NCBI RefSeq assembly: GCF_001995255.1
Contig: NZ_MUZR01000009.1
Span: 186-49,936 of the forward strand
DNA length: 49,751 nucleotides
Origin: Thioalkalivibrio halophilus
GTDB lineage: Bacteria; Pseudomonadota; Gammaproteobacteria; Ectothiorhodospirales; Ectothiorhodospiraceae
Direction of reading: 5' to 3'
Numbering within the stretch: the first letter of the stretch is position 1; every line of letters begins with the position of its first letter. Positions 1 to 8,325 of the stretch are shown here, one piece after another. The notes beneath the pieces were generated by a model. The model saw only the letters and a program-made list of their open reading frames with translations. It was not told the DNA's origin and made no database searches. The position numbers and the translations under genes were made by a program.

Positions 1-993
1 CCGCAGGACGAGCGCTGGGCGGTACTGGTCAACGAGTTCGGCGAGATCGGCGTGGACGGCGGCCTGCTGGCCGACACCGGCGTGCGCACCGAGGAGATCC
101 CCGGCGGCTGCCTGTGCTGCGTCTCCGCGCAGATGTTCACCGTGGGCCTCAACCGCCTGATCCGCCAGCAGCAGCCCGATCGCATCCTGATCGAGCCCAC
201 CGGCCTCGGGCATCCGGCCGAGATCATCCGTACCCTGACCGCCCCGCCCTACGACACCGCGCTGGATCTGCGCGCGACCGTCACGGTGATGGACGCGCGC
301 CACCTGGCCTCGCCGCGCCATCGCGAGCACCCCAACTGGAACGACCAGATCGCGGTGGCCGACGTGCTGATCGCGAACAAGGCCGACGCCTGGAGCGAGG
401 CCGACCGCGAGGCCCTGCATGCGTTCGTGGCCGGCCTGCCAGCTCCGCGCCCGCGGGTGATCGAGACCCGCGAGGGGCACATCGATGCGGCGCTGCTGGA
501 CGCCGCGCGCCTGGAGCACGGCGGCGCCCTGTTCCCGGAGGCCCGGGCATACCTGTCCGCGAACGCGGACGATGGCCATGACCACGGCCACGATCACGAC
601 CATGGGCATGAACACGAACATGACCATGCGCCCGCATCCGACACGGGCGACTGGGTCGTGATCGACAATCGCGGCGACGGGTTCGTCGGCCGTTCATGGC
701 GCTTCCCGACGTCCACCGTGTTCGATCACGCGGCGCTGGAGGCCCTGATCCGGGAACAGGACGCGGACCGCCTCAAGGGCGTGCTGCAGACCGAACGCGG
801 CTGGCAGCAGATCAACCGGGTGGAGCGCGATGGCGGCCTGGAAGCGCTGGCGGCGCCCCCGGACACCACCCCGCCCCGCCTGGAGCTGATCCATGCCGAA
901 AGCGGCGACCGCGGCGGCCGCGAGGAGCTCGAGGCGCTCAACGCCGTGGACCGCGCCCTGCGGCGCGCCGCCAGACTGCCCGCGGACGACTGA
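1..993 (+). CDS. CobW/COG0523-family GTPase metallochaperone (5' truncated by window edge)
   Basis: The reading frame is open from the first base, so the start and the P-loop lie outside the window. Visible are the switch-region segment VLVNEFGEIGVDG (residues 8-20 of the visible part), the family's GGCLCC metal-binding CxCC motif (35-40), an IANKAD-type G4 guanine-specificity motif, a His/Asp-rich linker at about 190-212 and a CobW C-terminal domain. COG0523 GTPases deliver metal ions (Zn, Co, Ni or Fe) to client proteins in the cytoplasm; the His-rich stretch fits metal binding. The metal cannot be read from this sequence and the neighbours give no hint. It converges on the AspA-like gene. 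Confidence 0.93.
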   Translation, partial: PQDERWAVLVNEFGEIGVDGGLLADTGVRTEEIPGGCLCCVSAQMFTVGLNRLIRQQQPDRILIEPTGLGHPAEIIRTLTAPPYDTALDLRATVTVMDARHLASPRHREHPNWNDQIAVADVLIANKADAWSEADREALHAFVAGLPAPRPRVIETREGHIDAALLDAARLEHGGALFPEARAYLSANADDGHDHGHDHDHGHEHEHDHAPASDTGDWVVIDNRGDGFVGRSWRFPTSTVFDHAALEALIREQDADRLKGVLQTERGWQQINRVERDGGLEALAAPPDTTPPRLELIHAESGDRGGREELEALNAVDRALRRAARLPADD

Positions 994-1013
994 GCCGCAC
1001 TCTGTCTGCCGCG

Positions 1014-1060
1014 GCCCCCGGGCCCGCTGTGCCCCCGGGGCCTACTGCGGACCCGGGGGC
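1014..1060. terminator. GC-rich inverted repeat between convergent genes
   Basis: A perfect 9-bp inverted repeat (GCCCCCGGG at 1014-1022, CCCGGGGGC at 1052-1060) lies where the CobW gene and the minus-strand hydrolase converge, and it overlaps the last codons of the hydrolase. There is no T-tract, so a terminator role is inferred from position only. Confidence 0.3.
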
Positions 1061-2028
1061 ACCTCGCGGTCGCTGAACTCCGCGCGGTAGAACCACTCGT
1101 TCCCCGGCAGGCTGTTGGGGTTGGGGAACACGATGAAACCGTCCTCCGGCGCGCGCACCTCGGTCCCGTCGGCGCGCACGCCGATCAGATCACCCCGGGT
1201 CAACGGATCGAAACTCTTCCACTCGCGGGCGAAGGCATCATCCGGGTGGTCGCGATCGATCACCTCTACCAGGCGCAGCACTTCCGGGTCAGCCTGCCCG
1301 GGCGTGGCACGCCGTGGCAGCATCGCCAGCTGCGCCAGCGCGTTGATGATGGCGTTGTACGCCACTTCCGGCGCCTGCGGGTCGTCGTGCTGGCCGCATT
1401 CCAAGGTCACCCCGTAGCCGCCCTGGCTGCGCATGTACTCGGTGGTGCCGATGCCGTAGCTTGGATCGGTGGACAGGATCTGCGCCCGGTGGCTCGCGTT
1501 GGGGTTCTTCATGCGCTTCTCCACCCCGCGCGCATAGGTGTCCAGCCAGCCCTCCACCATGCGCCGCGGTCCCAGGCAGGCCGCCAGCGCCTGTTCCTCG
1601 GCCGCCTGCGCAAACGGCTCCAGCTCGCCATCGTTGTCACGCGGGCCGAGCATGATGAACGGCTGCCCGCCGGTGTGGAACGAGTGGAGGTCCAGCAGCA
1701 CGTCGTGCGCCGCCAGCAGCGGACACAGCCGGTTGGCGATACGATCCTCGAAATCCTGCGGATCCTCGGTCACCCGCAGGTTGCGATTGAGATTGCGCTC
1801 GCCCATGCGCTGGTTGCGCTGCACCGCCAGCGGGTTGGTGCGCGGCACCAGCGTGAGCGTGCCGCGCAGCAGCTCGCGTTCGCCGGATTCCAGTTCCGCC
1901 TGCAGCCGCTCGGTCGCCTCGGTGCCGCACAGCTCGTTGCCATGCACCGCACCCAGCACGATCAGGCGCGGCCCGGGCTCCAGGCCGTGGAAGGTGACGG
2001 ATTTCAGCGCCGTGGGCTGACCGGACAT
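1042..2028 (-). CDS. Succinylglutamate desuccinylase/aspartoacylase-family zinc hydrolase
   Basis: About 328 residues with the AspA/AstE (M14-like carboxypeptidase fold) zinc site: GAVHGNE near residues 27-33 (His and Glu ligands) and LDLHSFHTGG near 113-121 (third ligand), plus the substrate-binding NPLAVQRNQR region. Members cleave amide bonds of N-acyl amino acids; the substrate here is unknown and the arginine succinyltransferase genes expected for AstE are absent, so a general deacylase is the safer call. An upstream GTG at 2034 is possible, but AGGAG lies 7 nt before the ATG at 2028, so that start was chosen. The 34-nt gap to the DUF255 gene upstream suggests co-transcription. Confidence 0.88.
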   Translation of the reverse strand: MSGQPTALKSVTFHGLEPGPRLIVLGAVHGNELCGTEATERLQAELESGERELLRGTLTLVPRTNPLAVQRNQRMGERNLNRNLRVTEDPQDFEDRIANRLCPLLAAHDVLLDLHSFHTGGQPFIMLGPRDNDGELEPFAQAAEEQALAACLGPRRMVEGWLDTYARGVEKRMKNPNASHRAQILSTDPSYGIGTTEYMRSQGGYGVTLECGQHDDPQAPEVAYNAIINALAQLAMLPRRATPGQADPEVLRLVEVIDRDHPDDAFAREWKSFDPLTRGDLIGVRADGTEVRAPEDGFIVFPNPNSLPGNEWFYRAEFSDREVPPGPQ

Positions 2029-2062
2029 GCGCACACTCCTGCTTGCGTGGAAAAGGCGCAGT

Positions 2063-3985
2063 CTAGCCTTCGTCCCCGCGTTCCTCCAGCCACAGGATCA
2101 GGCCCGCGTGGTGCAGGGGATTGCTCTCGATGCCCTGCCCCGGCTCCAGCGGATAGTCGGCCAGCGCGGACTCCAGATCCGCATCCGCGGCGGCGTGTTC
2201 GGCCGTCAGCTGCAGGATGGCGGTGGCCCCCGACGGGCGGTGCACGGCCGGATGGAAACGCTCGGCGATCATGCCCGGCAGCGGCGGGTCCTCGGTGGTG
2301 CGGAACCCGTCCTCGCCGGAGAAACGCGTCCAGGCGGTACGCAGCAGGGCGCGCACCCGCTCGCCGTCGCCGCTGTCGGTGGCGGCGTCCCAGTCGTGAA
2401 GGCCGCGGGCCACGTACGCGTAGTCCGGCAGCGTGGCCGGGCCGACCTCCTTGGCCGGCAGACCCAGCAGCGCCGGCAGGTCCTCCGGCTCGTCGGCGCG
2501 TGACGCCAGCCAGTCGCGCACGTCCCGGCCCATGGTCTCGTACTCCTCGCCCAGGTCCTGACGCACCGCCTCGGCCAGCGCCGACAGCAGCATGCCGTGG
2601 GCGCCGGTCAGCACCTTCTCGTCACGCGGCAGGCCGCGCTCCTGACGCGCCTCGATCAGCGCCTCGCGGCCCCGGTCGACGTACTCGCGCACCCGGTCCT
2701 CGTCGAGGTCGAAGCGCTCGGCCAGTGCCGCGGTATCCATACCATCGGCCGGCAGGTGGCCGTCGCTGAACGACGGCGAGCCGTCCATGCCGAAACGTGC
2801 CCGCACCAGCTCCGGCTCGGGGTGATCCTCCAGCGCGGCCTCCAGCGCCGAGCCCGGCCACAGGTAGGCACCGCCCTCGCGGCCCTCGTCGTCCAGCGCC
2901 GACAGGCTGGAGGCAAAGCCCCGGAAATCGCTCTCCGGTGCAACCGCCGCGCCGGGGTCGGAATCGCGCAGGGCCATCTCGCGGCCCACGAAATCGAGGG
3001 TCTCCAGGCCAATCCGCGTCCAGTCCTCGCGCCCGAAGAGCTCGCCAGCACGCAGGTAGACACGCGCCAGCTGCGCCTGATCCTCCAGCATGATCTCGAA
3101 GTGCGGGGTACCCCAGTCCGGGGTTTCCGAATAACGGAAGAAACCGCCGCCCAGCACGTCGCGCAGCCCGGATCCGGCCATCTCTTCCAGAGTGATGCTC
3201 AGGAATTCCCCGACCCAGTCCGGCGCGCGGGTGTCTTCCTGTGCGGTCAGCAGTGCATCCAGATAGGGGGAATGCGGGAACCTGGTCTCCTGCCCGAAGC
3301 CCCCGCCCAGATCATCCGCTTCGCGTTCCATGCGGCTCCAGAGGACATCCGGCAGGCGTGCCGCACGCTCCGCCGACAGGGGCTTCTCCCCGTCGCGCAG
3401 ACGCTGTTCCAGCTCGCGCGAGCCGGCGGCGGCCAGTTCGGCCAGGCGCTCCTCATCCGCCGTCAGCCGCTCCACCACGCCGTCGAGGAAGTCGGCAAAG
3501 CCATCCCGCGGGGCATAGACCACCCCGGTCAGCGCATGGCCCTCGGGCATCACCACCACGTTCAGCGGCCAGCCGGCGCTGCCCCCGGTCGCGCGCTGGA
3601 ACTCCAGCAGGTAGGTGTCCAGCGCGGTATGCACCTCTCGGTCCAGCTTGACCGGGATGAAATGCTCATTGAGCCGCTCGGCGATGCCCTGGTCGAGAAA
3701 GCTTTCCTCGTGCATCACGTGACAGTAATGGCAGGAGAAATAACCGCTGGAGATCAGCAGCGGCCGGCCGCTTTCGCGGGCCTCGTCCAGCAGGTCCCGA
3801 TCCCAGGCCCGCCACTGCACCGGGTCCTCCGCGTGCAGACGCAGATACGGGGAAATGCTGTCGGCCATCTCCGGATTCGCCGGCTCGGCCGCCAGCGGAT
3901 GGGCTCCGGCCAGGACCAGCGCCAGACCTGCCGCCAGAACCGCAAGCGTGCGGCGCATTTCGGACACGGGATTCATGAAACTCAT
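2063..3985 (-). CDS. Secreted thioredoxin-fold DUF255 protein (YyaL/SSP411 family)
   Basis: 640 residues. An N-terminal signal peptide (basic MRR followed by a hydrophobic core, about residues 10-33, ending in Ala-rich LAAEP) predicts export. The DUF255 domain follows with the family signature around SCHYCHVM (Cys85, Cys88) and HEESF, then an (alpha/alpha)-barrel-like region to the C-terminus. The usual family form reads CHWCHVM, so the Trp is Tyr here. Members are thought to act in thiol redox or as glycan-epimerase-like proteins; function is unproven. Cytoplasmic relatives are slightly longer. GAGG sits 7 nt before the start. The promoter region is shared back-to-back with the MerR gene. 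Confidence 0.87.
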   Translation of the reverse strand: MSFMNPVSEMRRTLAVLAAGLALVLAGAHPLAAEPANPEMADSISPYLRLHAEDPVQWRAWDRDLLDEARESGRPLLISSGYFSCHYCHVMHEESFLDQGIAERLNEHFIPVKLDREVHTALDTYLLEFQRATGGSAGWPLNVVVMPEGHALTGVVYAPRDGFADFLDGVVERLTADEERLAELAAAGSRELEQRLRDGEKPLSAERAARLPDVLWSRMEREADDLGGGFGQETRFPHSPYLDALLTAQEDTRAPDWVGEFLSITLEEMAGSGLRDVLGGGFFRYSETPDWGTPHFEIMLEDQAQLARVYLRAGELFGREDWTRIGLETLDFVGREMALRDSDPGAAVAPESDFRGFASSLSALDDEGREGGAYLWPGSALEAALEDHPEPELVRARFGMDGSPSFSDGHLPADGMDTAALAERFDLDEDRVREYVDRGREALIEARQERGLPRDEKVLTGAHGMLLSALAEAVRQDLGEEYETMGRDVRDWLASRADEPEDLPALLGLPAKEVGPATLPDYAYVARGLHDWDAATDSGDGERVRALLRTAWTRFSGEDGFRTTEDPPLPGMIAERFHPAVHRPSGATAILQLTAEHAAADADLESALADYPLEPGQGIESNPLHHAGLILWLEERGDEG

Positions 3986-4079
3986 GGCCTACCTCAATCC
4001 GGACGTGTAATGTCTGTGAGACCGCTCAAGTTGATCAAGCATTCCCTCGCGGAATTCCCGAGCCGGCATCCACCTTTTT

Positions 4080-4110
4080 CGTACATGGTCTGTACAGATC
4101 CTGTATAGTT
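4080..4110 (+). promoter_or_regulatory. Three 11-bp direct repeats (CarH/LitR-type operator) over a -10 element
   Basis: CGTACA (4080), TGTACA (4091) and TGTATA (4102) recur at an exact 11-bp period. The third copy contains TATAGT (4104-4109), a good -10, only 7 nt before the MerR ATG, so any transcript from it would be nearly leaderless. CarH of Thermus is known to bind three 11-bp direct repeats carrying a TnTACA core. The inference is an autoregulatory operator for the downstream MerR gene that would block the -10 when occupied. The -35 is weak. Confidence 0.65.
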
Positions 4111-4116
4111 CGGAGC

Positions 4117-5112
4117 ATGGCCATCGCAACCGACAACGACTCGAACGAGCAGGCGGGGCTGTACCCGATCCGGCACGTCTGTGCGGAGACCGGCATCAAT
4201 GATGTCACCCTCCGCGCGTGGGAGCGTCGGTACGGGCTCATCCGCCCGATGCGCACCCCCAAGGGACACCGCCTCTACAGCGAGGAGGACATCCGGCGGG
4301 TCCGTCGGATCATGGAACTGCTGGACCAGGGCATCCCGGTCTCGCAGGTCCATCGCGTGCTGCAGCGCGACGAAGACGCCGCGGCGCAGGATCCCGCCGA
4401 ACCCGAGGGGGACGACGGACCCACCTCGCCGGCACCCGGCCGACGGCCCGCGATCAGTGGCCCCGGGATTGCCCCGCATACCGCCGACCCCATTGCCGAC
4501 GCGCTGTACCACGCGGTGGACCCGCTGGACGTGGAGCAGCTGGACCGCGCCTACGCGCGGCTGGTGATGCGTCACGGATGGGACGGGGTGCACGAACGCG
4601 CCTTCCTCGAGGTCTATCGTCAGTTGCGCGAGGAGTCCCGCCATTCGCCCGAGGGCGAGGTGCGCCTGGCGGTATTCTCCGCCTGGGCCACCGCCGCCCT
4701 GGCCGACCAGCTGCGCAATGCCCTGCGGGCCTGCGAAGGGCCTGTGGTGCCCTGCCTGGTGCTGGGCGGCGGTCACCAGCAGGTCGGCGGCATGCTGCTC
4801 CAGGTCAGCTGTGCCCGACGCGGTCTCGCAACCCTGTCGTTGTTCGACGCGACCAGTGCGGCCGCGCTGGAGTCGCTGGTCGGCACCCTGGGTGCGCGCG
4901 GGATTGTCCTGCACGGCTCGTCGCGCCTGCTGCGCAGCCCGGACCTCAATCAGGTGGAGGGAATCCTGGCGGCACCCGGAGCGCCGGTCTACCTGGCCGG
5001 CTCCGCCGCCCTCGAGCTGTCAAAGCTCGACAGCCAGCGCCCGGTGGAAATCCTGCCCGGCGCGCCCCTGGAAGCCGCCGACCGGCTCTGGCAGTACCTG
5101 GGCCGCGGCTGA
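4117..5112 (+). CDS. MerR-family regulator with C-terminal cobalamin-binding-type domain (CarH/LitR-like)
   Basis: 331 residues. The MerR winged-helix occupies about residues 14-85 (IRHVCAETGI, LRAWERRYG, GHRLYSEEDI). A Pro/Gly/Asp-rich linker at 87-125 leads to a helical cap (about 130-200) and a Rossmann-like domain (205-300) with GGGHQQVGG, where His220 aligns with the lower axial cobalamin ligand of CarH (His177). The upper-face Trp and Glu-His pair of the CarH cap cannot be found: the equivalent segment reads GEVRLAVFSAW. It may therefore bind cobalamin atypically, or not at all. The upstream 11-bp repeats and the photolyase gene downstream (125 nt) point to a light- or B12-responsive repressor. 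The family call is firm; light sensing is inference. Confidence 0.85.
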   Translation: MAIATDNDSNEQAGLYPIRHVCAETGINDVTLRAWERRYGLIRPMRTPKGHRLYSEEDIRRVRRIMELLDQGIPVSQVHRVLQRDEDAAAQDPAEPEGDDGPTSPAPGRRPAISGPGIAPHTADPIADALYHAVDPLDVEQLDRAYARLVMRHGWDGVHERAFLEVYRQLREESRHSPEGEVRLAVFSAWATAALADQLRNALRACEGPVVPCLVLGGGHQQVGGMLLQVSCARRGLATLSLFDATSAAALESLVGTLGARGIVLHGSSRLLRSPDLNQVEGILAAPGAPVYLAGSAALELSKLDSQRPVEILPGAPLEAADRLWQYLGRG

Positions 5113-5237
5113 ACCCCTGGATGGGCCCGAGGCGATGGCGACGCCCCTGCGCACGCTGCTGATCGTCCTCGGCGGCGCGCGGGAACACGACCTCGCGCGG
5201 GTGAGCTGCGCCGGCGCCTGCGCAAAGGAGACCGCCT

Positions 5238-6647
5238 GTGAGTACCCCGCCCCCCGCCCTCGTCTGGCTGCGCCGCGACCTGCGCCTGGCCGACCAGCCC
5301 GCGCTGCACGCCGCTCTCAGCCGCGGCGGCCCGGTGATCCCGGTGTACATCCACGCCCCGCACGAAGAAGCGCCCTGGGCCCCCGGCGCGGCGTCGCTCT
5401 GGTGGCTGCATCACAGCCTGCAGGCGCTGGCGGGCGAGCTCGAGGCCCTCGGGGCCACGCTGACCCTGCGCCGGGGTTCGAGCCTCGAACAGCTCCGCGC
5501 GCTGGTACGCGAAACCGGCGCCGGCGCGGTGTACTGGAACCGCCTGTACGAACCGGCGATCACCGCGCGCGACGCCACCATCAAGGCCGCGCTGCGCGAG
5601 GACGGCCTGGAGGTGCACAGCTTCGCCGCTGCCCTGCTGCACGAACCCCGGGAGCTGGCCACCGGTCAGGGCACGCCCTACCGGGTCTTCACCCCGTACT
5701 GGCGCGCCGCCTGCAAACGCGGGCTGGAACGCGACCCGCTGCCGGCCCCGAGCCGCATCCCCGCGCCGCCGTCGCCCCCGGCCTCGGAACCGCTGGAAAC
5801 CCTGGATCTGCTGCCGCGCATCCGCTGGGACAGCGGGCTGGCCGCCGCCTGGAACCCGGGCGAGCGCACCGCGCTGGAACGTCTGCAGAGCTTCATCGAT
5901 GACGGCGTGGGCGCCTACGCCGAATGCCGCGAGCGCCCTGACACCGACGGCACCTCGCGGCTGTCACCGCATCTGCATTTCGGCGAGATCAGCCCGACGC
6001 AGATCCTGCGCGCCCTGCGCCAGGCCGGGTACGAGCCGACCGACGGCCCGGCCGAGCCCTTCGTGCGCGAACTCGGCTGGCGCGACTTCGCCCACCACGT
6101 GCTGTACCACTTCCCCCACACCCCGGAGCAGCCTCTCAATCAGCGCTTCGAGGCCTTCCCCTGGCGCGAGTCGGCGGAAGACCTGGAGCGCTGGCAGCAG
6201 GGCCGCACCGGCATCCCGGTGATCGACGCCGCCATGCGCCAGCTGTGGGAGACCGGCTGGATGCACAACCGCATGCGCATGGCCGTCGGCTCCTTCCTCA
6301 CCAGGAACCTGCGCCTGAACTGGCACGCCGGGGCGCGCTGGTTCTGGGACACCCTGGTCGACGCCGACCTCGCCGCCAACACCCTCGGCTGGCAATGGGC
6401 CGGCGGCTGCGGCGCCGATGCCGCGCCCTACTTCCGCGTCTTCAACCCGCAGCGCCAGGGCGAACGCTTCGACCCCGACGCCGCCTATATTCGGCGCTTC
6501 GTCCCCGAACTCGCCCGCGCCCCCGCCCGCAACATCCACCAGTTGCGCCCCGGCCTCGCCGCCGACTACCCCGCCCCCATGGTCGACCTGAAACAGAGCC
6601 GCAAGGCCGCCCTCGATGCCTTCGCCACCATCAAGCAGAGCGGGTAG
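5238..6647 (+). CDS. phrB: Deoxyribodipyrimidine photolyase (CPD photolyase, class I)
   Basis: 469 residues, the usual length. The N-terminal alpha/beta antenna domain begins LVWLRRDLRLADQPAL. The FAD-binding domain carries HLHFGEISP, ELGWRDFAHH, GRTGIPVIDAAMRQL, TGWMHNRMRM, and DADLAANTLGWQWAGG with the Trp residues of the electron-transfer chain. The enzyme repairs UV-induced cyclobutane pyrimidine dimers with blue-light energy. The GTG start is supported by AAAGGAG about 8 nt upstream. It lies 125 nt after the MerR/B12-type regulator with no promoter repeat of its own, so shared control is likely. A (6-4) photolyase or cryptochrome is less likely given the strong match to the class I CPD pattern. 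Confidence 0.95.
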   Translation: MSTPPPALVWLRRDLRLADQPALHAALSRGGPVIPVYIHAPHEEAPWAPGAASLWWLHHSLQALAGELEALGATLTLRRGSSLEQLRALVRETGAGAVYWNRLYEPAITARDATIKAALREDGLEVHSFAAALLHEPRELATGQGTPYRVFTPYWRAACKRGLERDPLPAPSRIPAPPSPPASEPLETLDLLPRIRWDSGLAAAWNPGERTALERLQSFIDDGVGAYAECRERPDTDGTSRLSPHLHFGEISPTQILRALRQAGYEPTDGPAEPFVRELGWRDFAHHVLYHFPHTPEQPLNQRFEAFPWRESAEDLERWQQGRTGIPVIDAAMRQLWETGWMHNRMRMAVGSFLTRNLRLNWHAGARWFWDTLVDADLAANTLGWQWAGGCGADAAPYFRVFNPQRQGERFDPDAAYIRRFVPELARAPARNIHQLRPGLAADYPAPMVDLKQSRKAALDAFATIKQSG

Positions 6648-6687
6648 AATATGCCGCGACCATGAACCCAACAGCGAGAATCCGGAG

Positions 6688-6954
6688 ATGAGCACCTTTT
6701 CGGAAGGCAACCTGCAGTACCCGCGCAACGTCTCCTACAATTTCAGCCGCTACGAGGACACCACTCCGGTGCGCGTGGAGGCCGAGGGCAAGCGCTACGT
6801 GGGCCAGCTGCTCAACCACGAGCCGCCCTACCGCGTGCGCGTGACCGAAGAGATCGTGACCCCGGGCAGCGCCCGCTTCATCCCGGTGCGCGAGATCCAT
6901 CTGCAAAGCCTCGACGGCGTGGAATACCTGCACAAGGGCCACCACGCGCACTGA
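6688..6954 (+). CDS. Small conserved-looking protein of unknown function
   Basis: 88 residues, not recognised. The ATG at 6688 is preceded closely by GGAG (2 nt), with a GAGAA about 9 nt upstream. It begins MSTFSEGNLQYPRN and is rich in charged and aromatic residues with alternating beta-strand character (VRVEAEGKRYVGQL, YRVRVTEEIV), suggesting a small beta-barrel or OB/SH3-like fold; it ends in a His-rich HKGHHAH. No signal peptide or membrane segment. It sits 40 nt after the photolyase, probably in the same transcript; TAGAAT overlapping the photolyase stop codon could be a private -10. Confidence 0.7.
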   Translation: MSTFSEGNLQYPRNVSYNFSRYEDTTPVRVEAEGKRYVGQLLNHEPPYRVRVTEEIVTPGSARFIPVREIHLQSLDGVEYLHKGHHAH

Positions 6955-6960
6955 GCCACA

Positions 6961-6993
6961 AACCGCGAGCCGGCCCCGGCCGGCTCAACGGTT
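6961..6993. terminator. Bidirectional hairpin between convergent genes
   Basis: Perfect 9-bp arms GAGCCGGCC and GGCCGGCTC (6967-6986) around a 2-nt loop are enclosed by an outer AACCG/CGGTT pair (6961-6965, 6989-6993). The structure fills the gap between the small protein gene and the MFS gene, whose stop codon it touches. No U-tract is present, which is common for hairpins in GC-rich genomes. Confidence 0.65.
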
Positions 6994-8318
6994 CACACGC
7001 CCGCGATGTGGTCGGGCGTGCGCACCGGGGCAGACGCGATCAGGGCGATCACGAACAGCACCAGACAGAACAGGATGGCGTTGGCCAGCCCCAGCCAGGC
7101 CTGCAGCAGGCCCAGTCCCAGCAGGCCGAAGATCGCTGCGGCCTTGGCCGCCAGGCCCCAGAATCCGAACCAGCGCCCGGCCTCGCGCGGCGGGGACATG
7201 ATCGCCACCAGCGCGCGGCCGGCCGACTGCGCCGCCCCCAGGCTCAGCCCGGCGACCGCACCCACCGCCAGAAACACCTCCTGCGCCTCCACCGGACGGC
7301 CCAGCAGCGCGGCCAGGGCGTCCGCCAGCGTGGGCGTGGCGTAGATCGCCAGCACCGCCAGACACCACATGATCAGCGTCAGGCGGTAGATCCGCACCGG
7401 CCCCGCGCGATCCTGCAGCCAGCCGAACCCGATCGCCCCGACGATCGCCGTGATCTGGGTGATGACGAACATCGTCACCCGCGTGGACTCATCCCACTCG
7501 ATCACCTGCGAGCCATAGATGAAGGTGAAGGCGATGATGATGTAGATCCCCGCCATCAGGAAGAAGATCGACACGAACAGGCTGCGCAGCGCGCGATCCT
7601 CGCGCAGGCGCTGCAGCGCCTGCAGTACGCGCCGCCAGCCCAGCCCCAGCTGCACCCGGCGCGCAAGCTGGCGCCGCGTACCGCGCTCCTTCAGGAACAG
7701 GAAGGTCGGCAGCGCCGAGACCAGGAAAAACGCCGCCGCGAACGGCCCCACCCAGCGGATGCGGTCGAAGTTGTCCTCGGTCACCTCGCCCAGAAGCCCC
7801 AGCGCAAACGCCGTGGCCACCAGACCGCCCAGATACCCCAGCCCCCAGCCCAGCCCCGAGATCCAGCCCAGCCGCTCCGGCGGGCCCAGGTCCGGCAGGA
7901 AACTGGCGATGAACGACTCGCCGATGGCGTACCCGAAGTTGGAGGCAATGATCAGCGCCATGCCGAACCAGATCAGCCCCGGCTCGACGAAATACAGCAG
8001 TCCCGTGGTGACCACCGTCAGCAGCCATGAACCCAGCAGGAACCGCTTGCGCGTGGCCGTCGCATCCATGATCGACCCCGCCAGCGGCGCCAGAACCACC
8101 ACCAGGCCGTAGCTCACCGCCAGCGCCACGCTCCACAGCAGGTTGCCCAGGCGGTAATCCGGCCCGTCCCCCACGATCACGCGGGTGAACAGATCGCCGA
8201 AGATCACGGTAATGATCAGCAGGGTGTAGGCCTGGTTGGCGAAGTCGAACATCGCCCAGCCGAAGATCTCCCGGCGGGGCGCCGGCGCCTTGGGCGGATA
8301 GCGCCGGATCAGCGACAT
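6993..8318 (-). CDS. MFS transporter, UMF1/Atg22-like family
   Basis: 441 residues with about 12 predicted hydrophobic segments. The N-terminus (EIFGWAMFDFANQAYTLLI) is the hallmark of the UMF1 (vacuole effluxer Atg22-like) branch of the major facilitator superfamily. A cytoplasmic loop between the two halves holds a basic stretch (FLKERGTRRQLARRVQ). Substrate unknown; yeast Atg22 exports amino acids. The ATG at 8318 was chosen because the open frame upstream overlaps the HepT gene and encodes no membrane protein. It starts only 7 nt after the HepT stop codon, so it is probably translationally coupled to the toxin-antitoxin pair. Confidence 0.88.
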   Translation of the reverse strand: MSLIRRYPPKAPAPRREIFGWAMFDFANQAYTLLIITVIFGDLFTRVIVGDGPDYRLGNLLWSVALAVSYGLVVVLAPLAGSIMDATATRKRFLLGSWLLTVVTTGLLYFVEPGLIWFGMALIIASNFGYAIGESFIASFLPDLGPPERLGWISGLGWGLGYLGGLVATAFALGLLGEVTEDNFDRIRWVGPFAAAFFLVSALPTFLFLKERGTRRQLARRVQLGLGWRRVLQALQRLREDRALRSLFVSIFFLMAGIYIIIAFTFIYGSQVIEWDESTRVTMFVITQITAIVGAIGFGWLQDRAGPVRIYRLTLIMWCLAVLAIYATPTLADALAALLGRPVEAQEVFLAVGAVAGLSLGAAQSAGRALVAIMSPPREAGRWFGFWGLAAKAAAIFGLLGLGLLQAWLGLANAILFCLVLFVIALIASAPVRTPDHIAGV

Positions 8319-8325
8319 GCCGGCA

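Noticed and set aside
5113-5237. Possible small gene between the MerR regulator and photolyase
   Set aside because: The only open frame runs through into the photolyase in another frame with no stop before it and no ribosome binding site.
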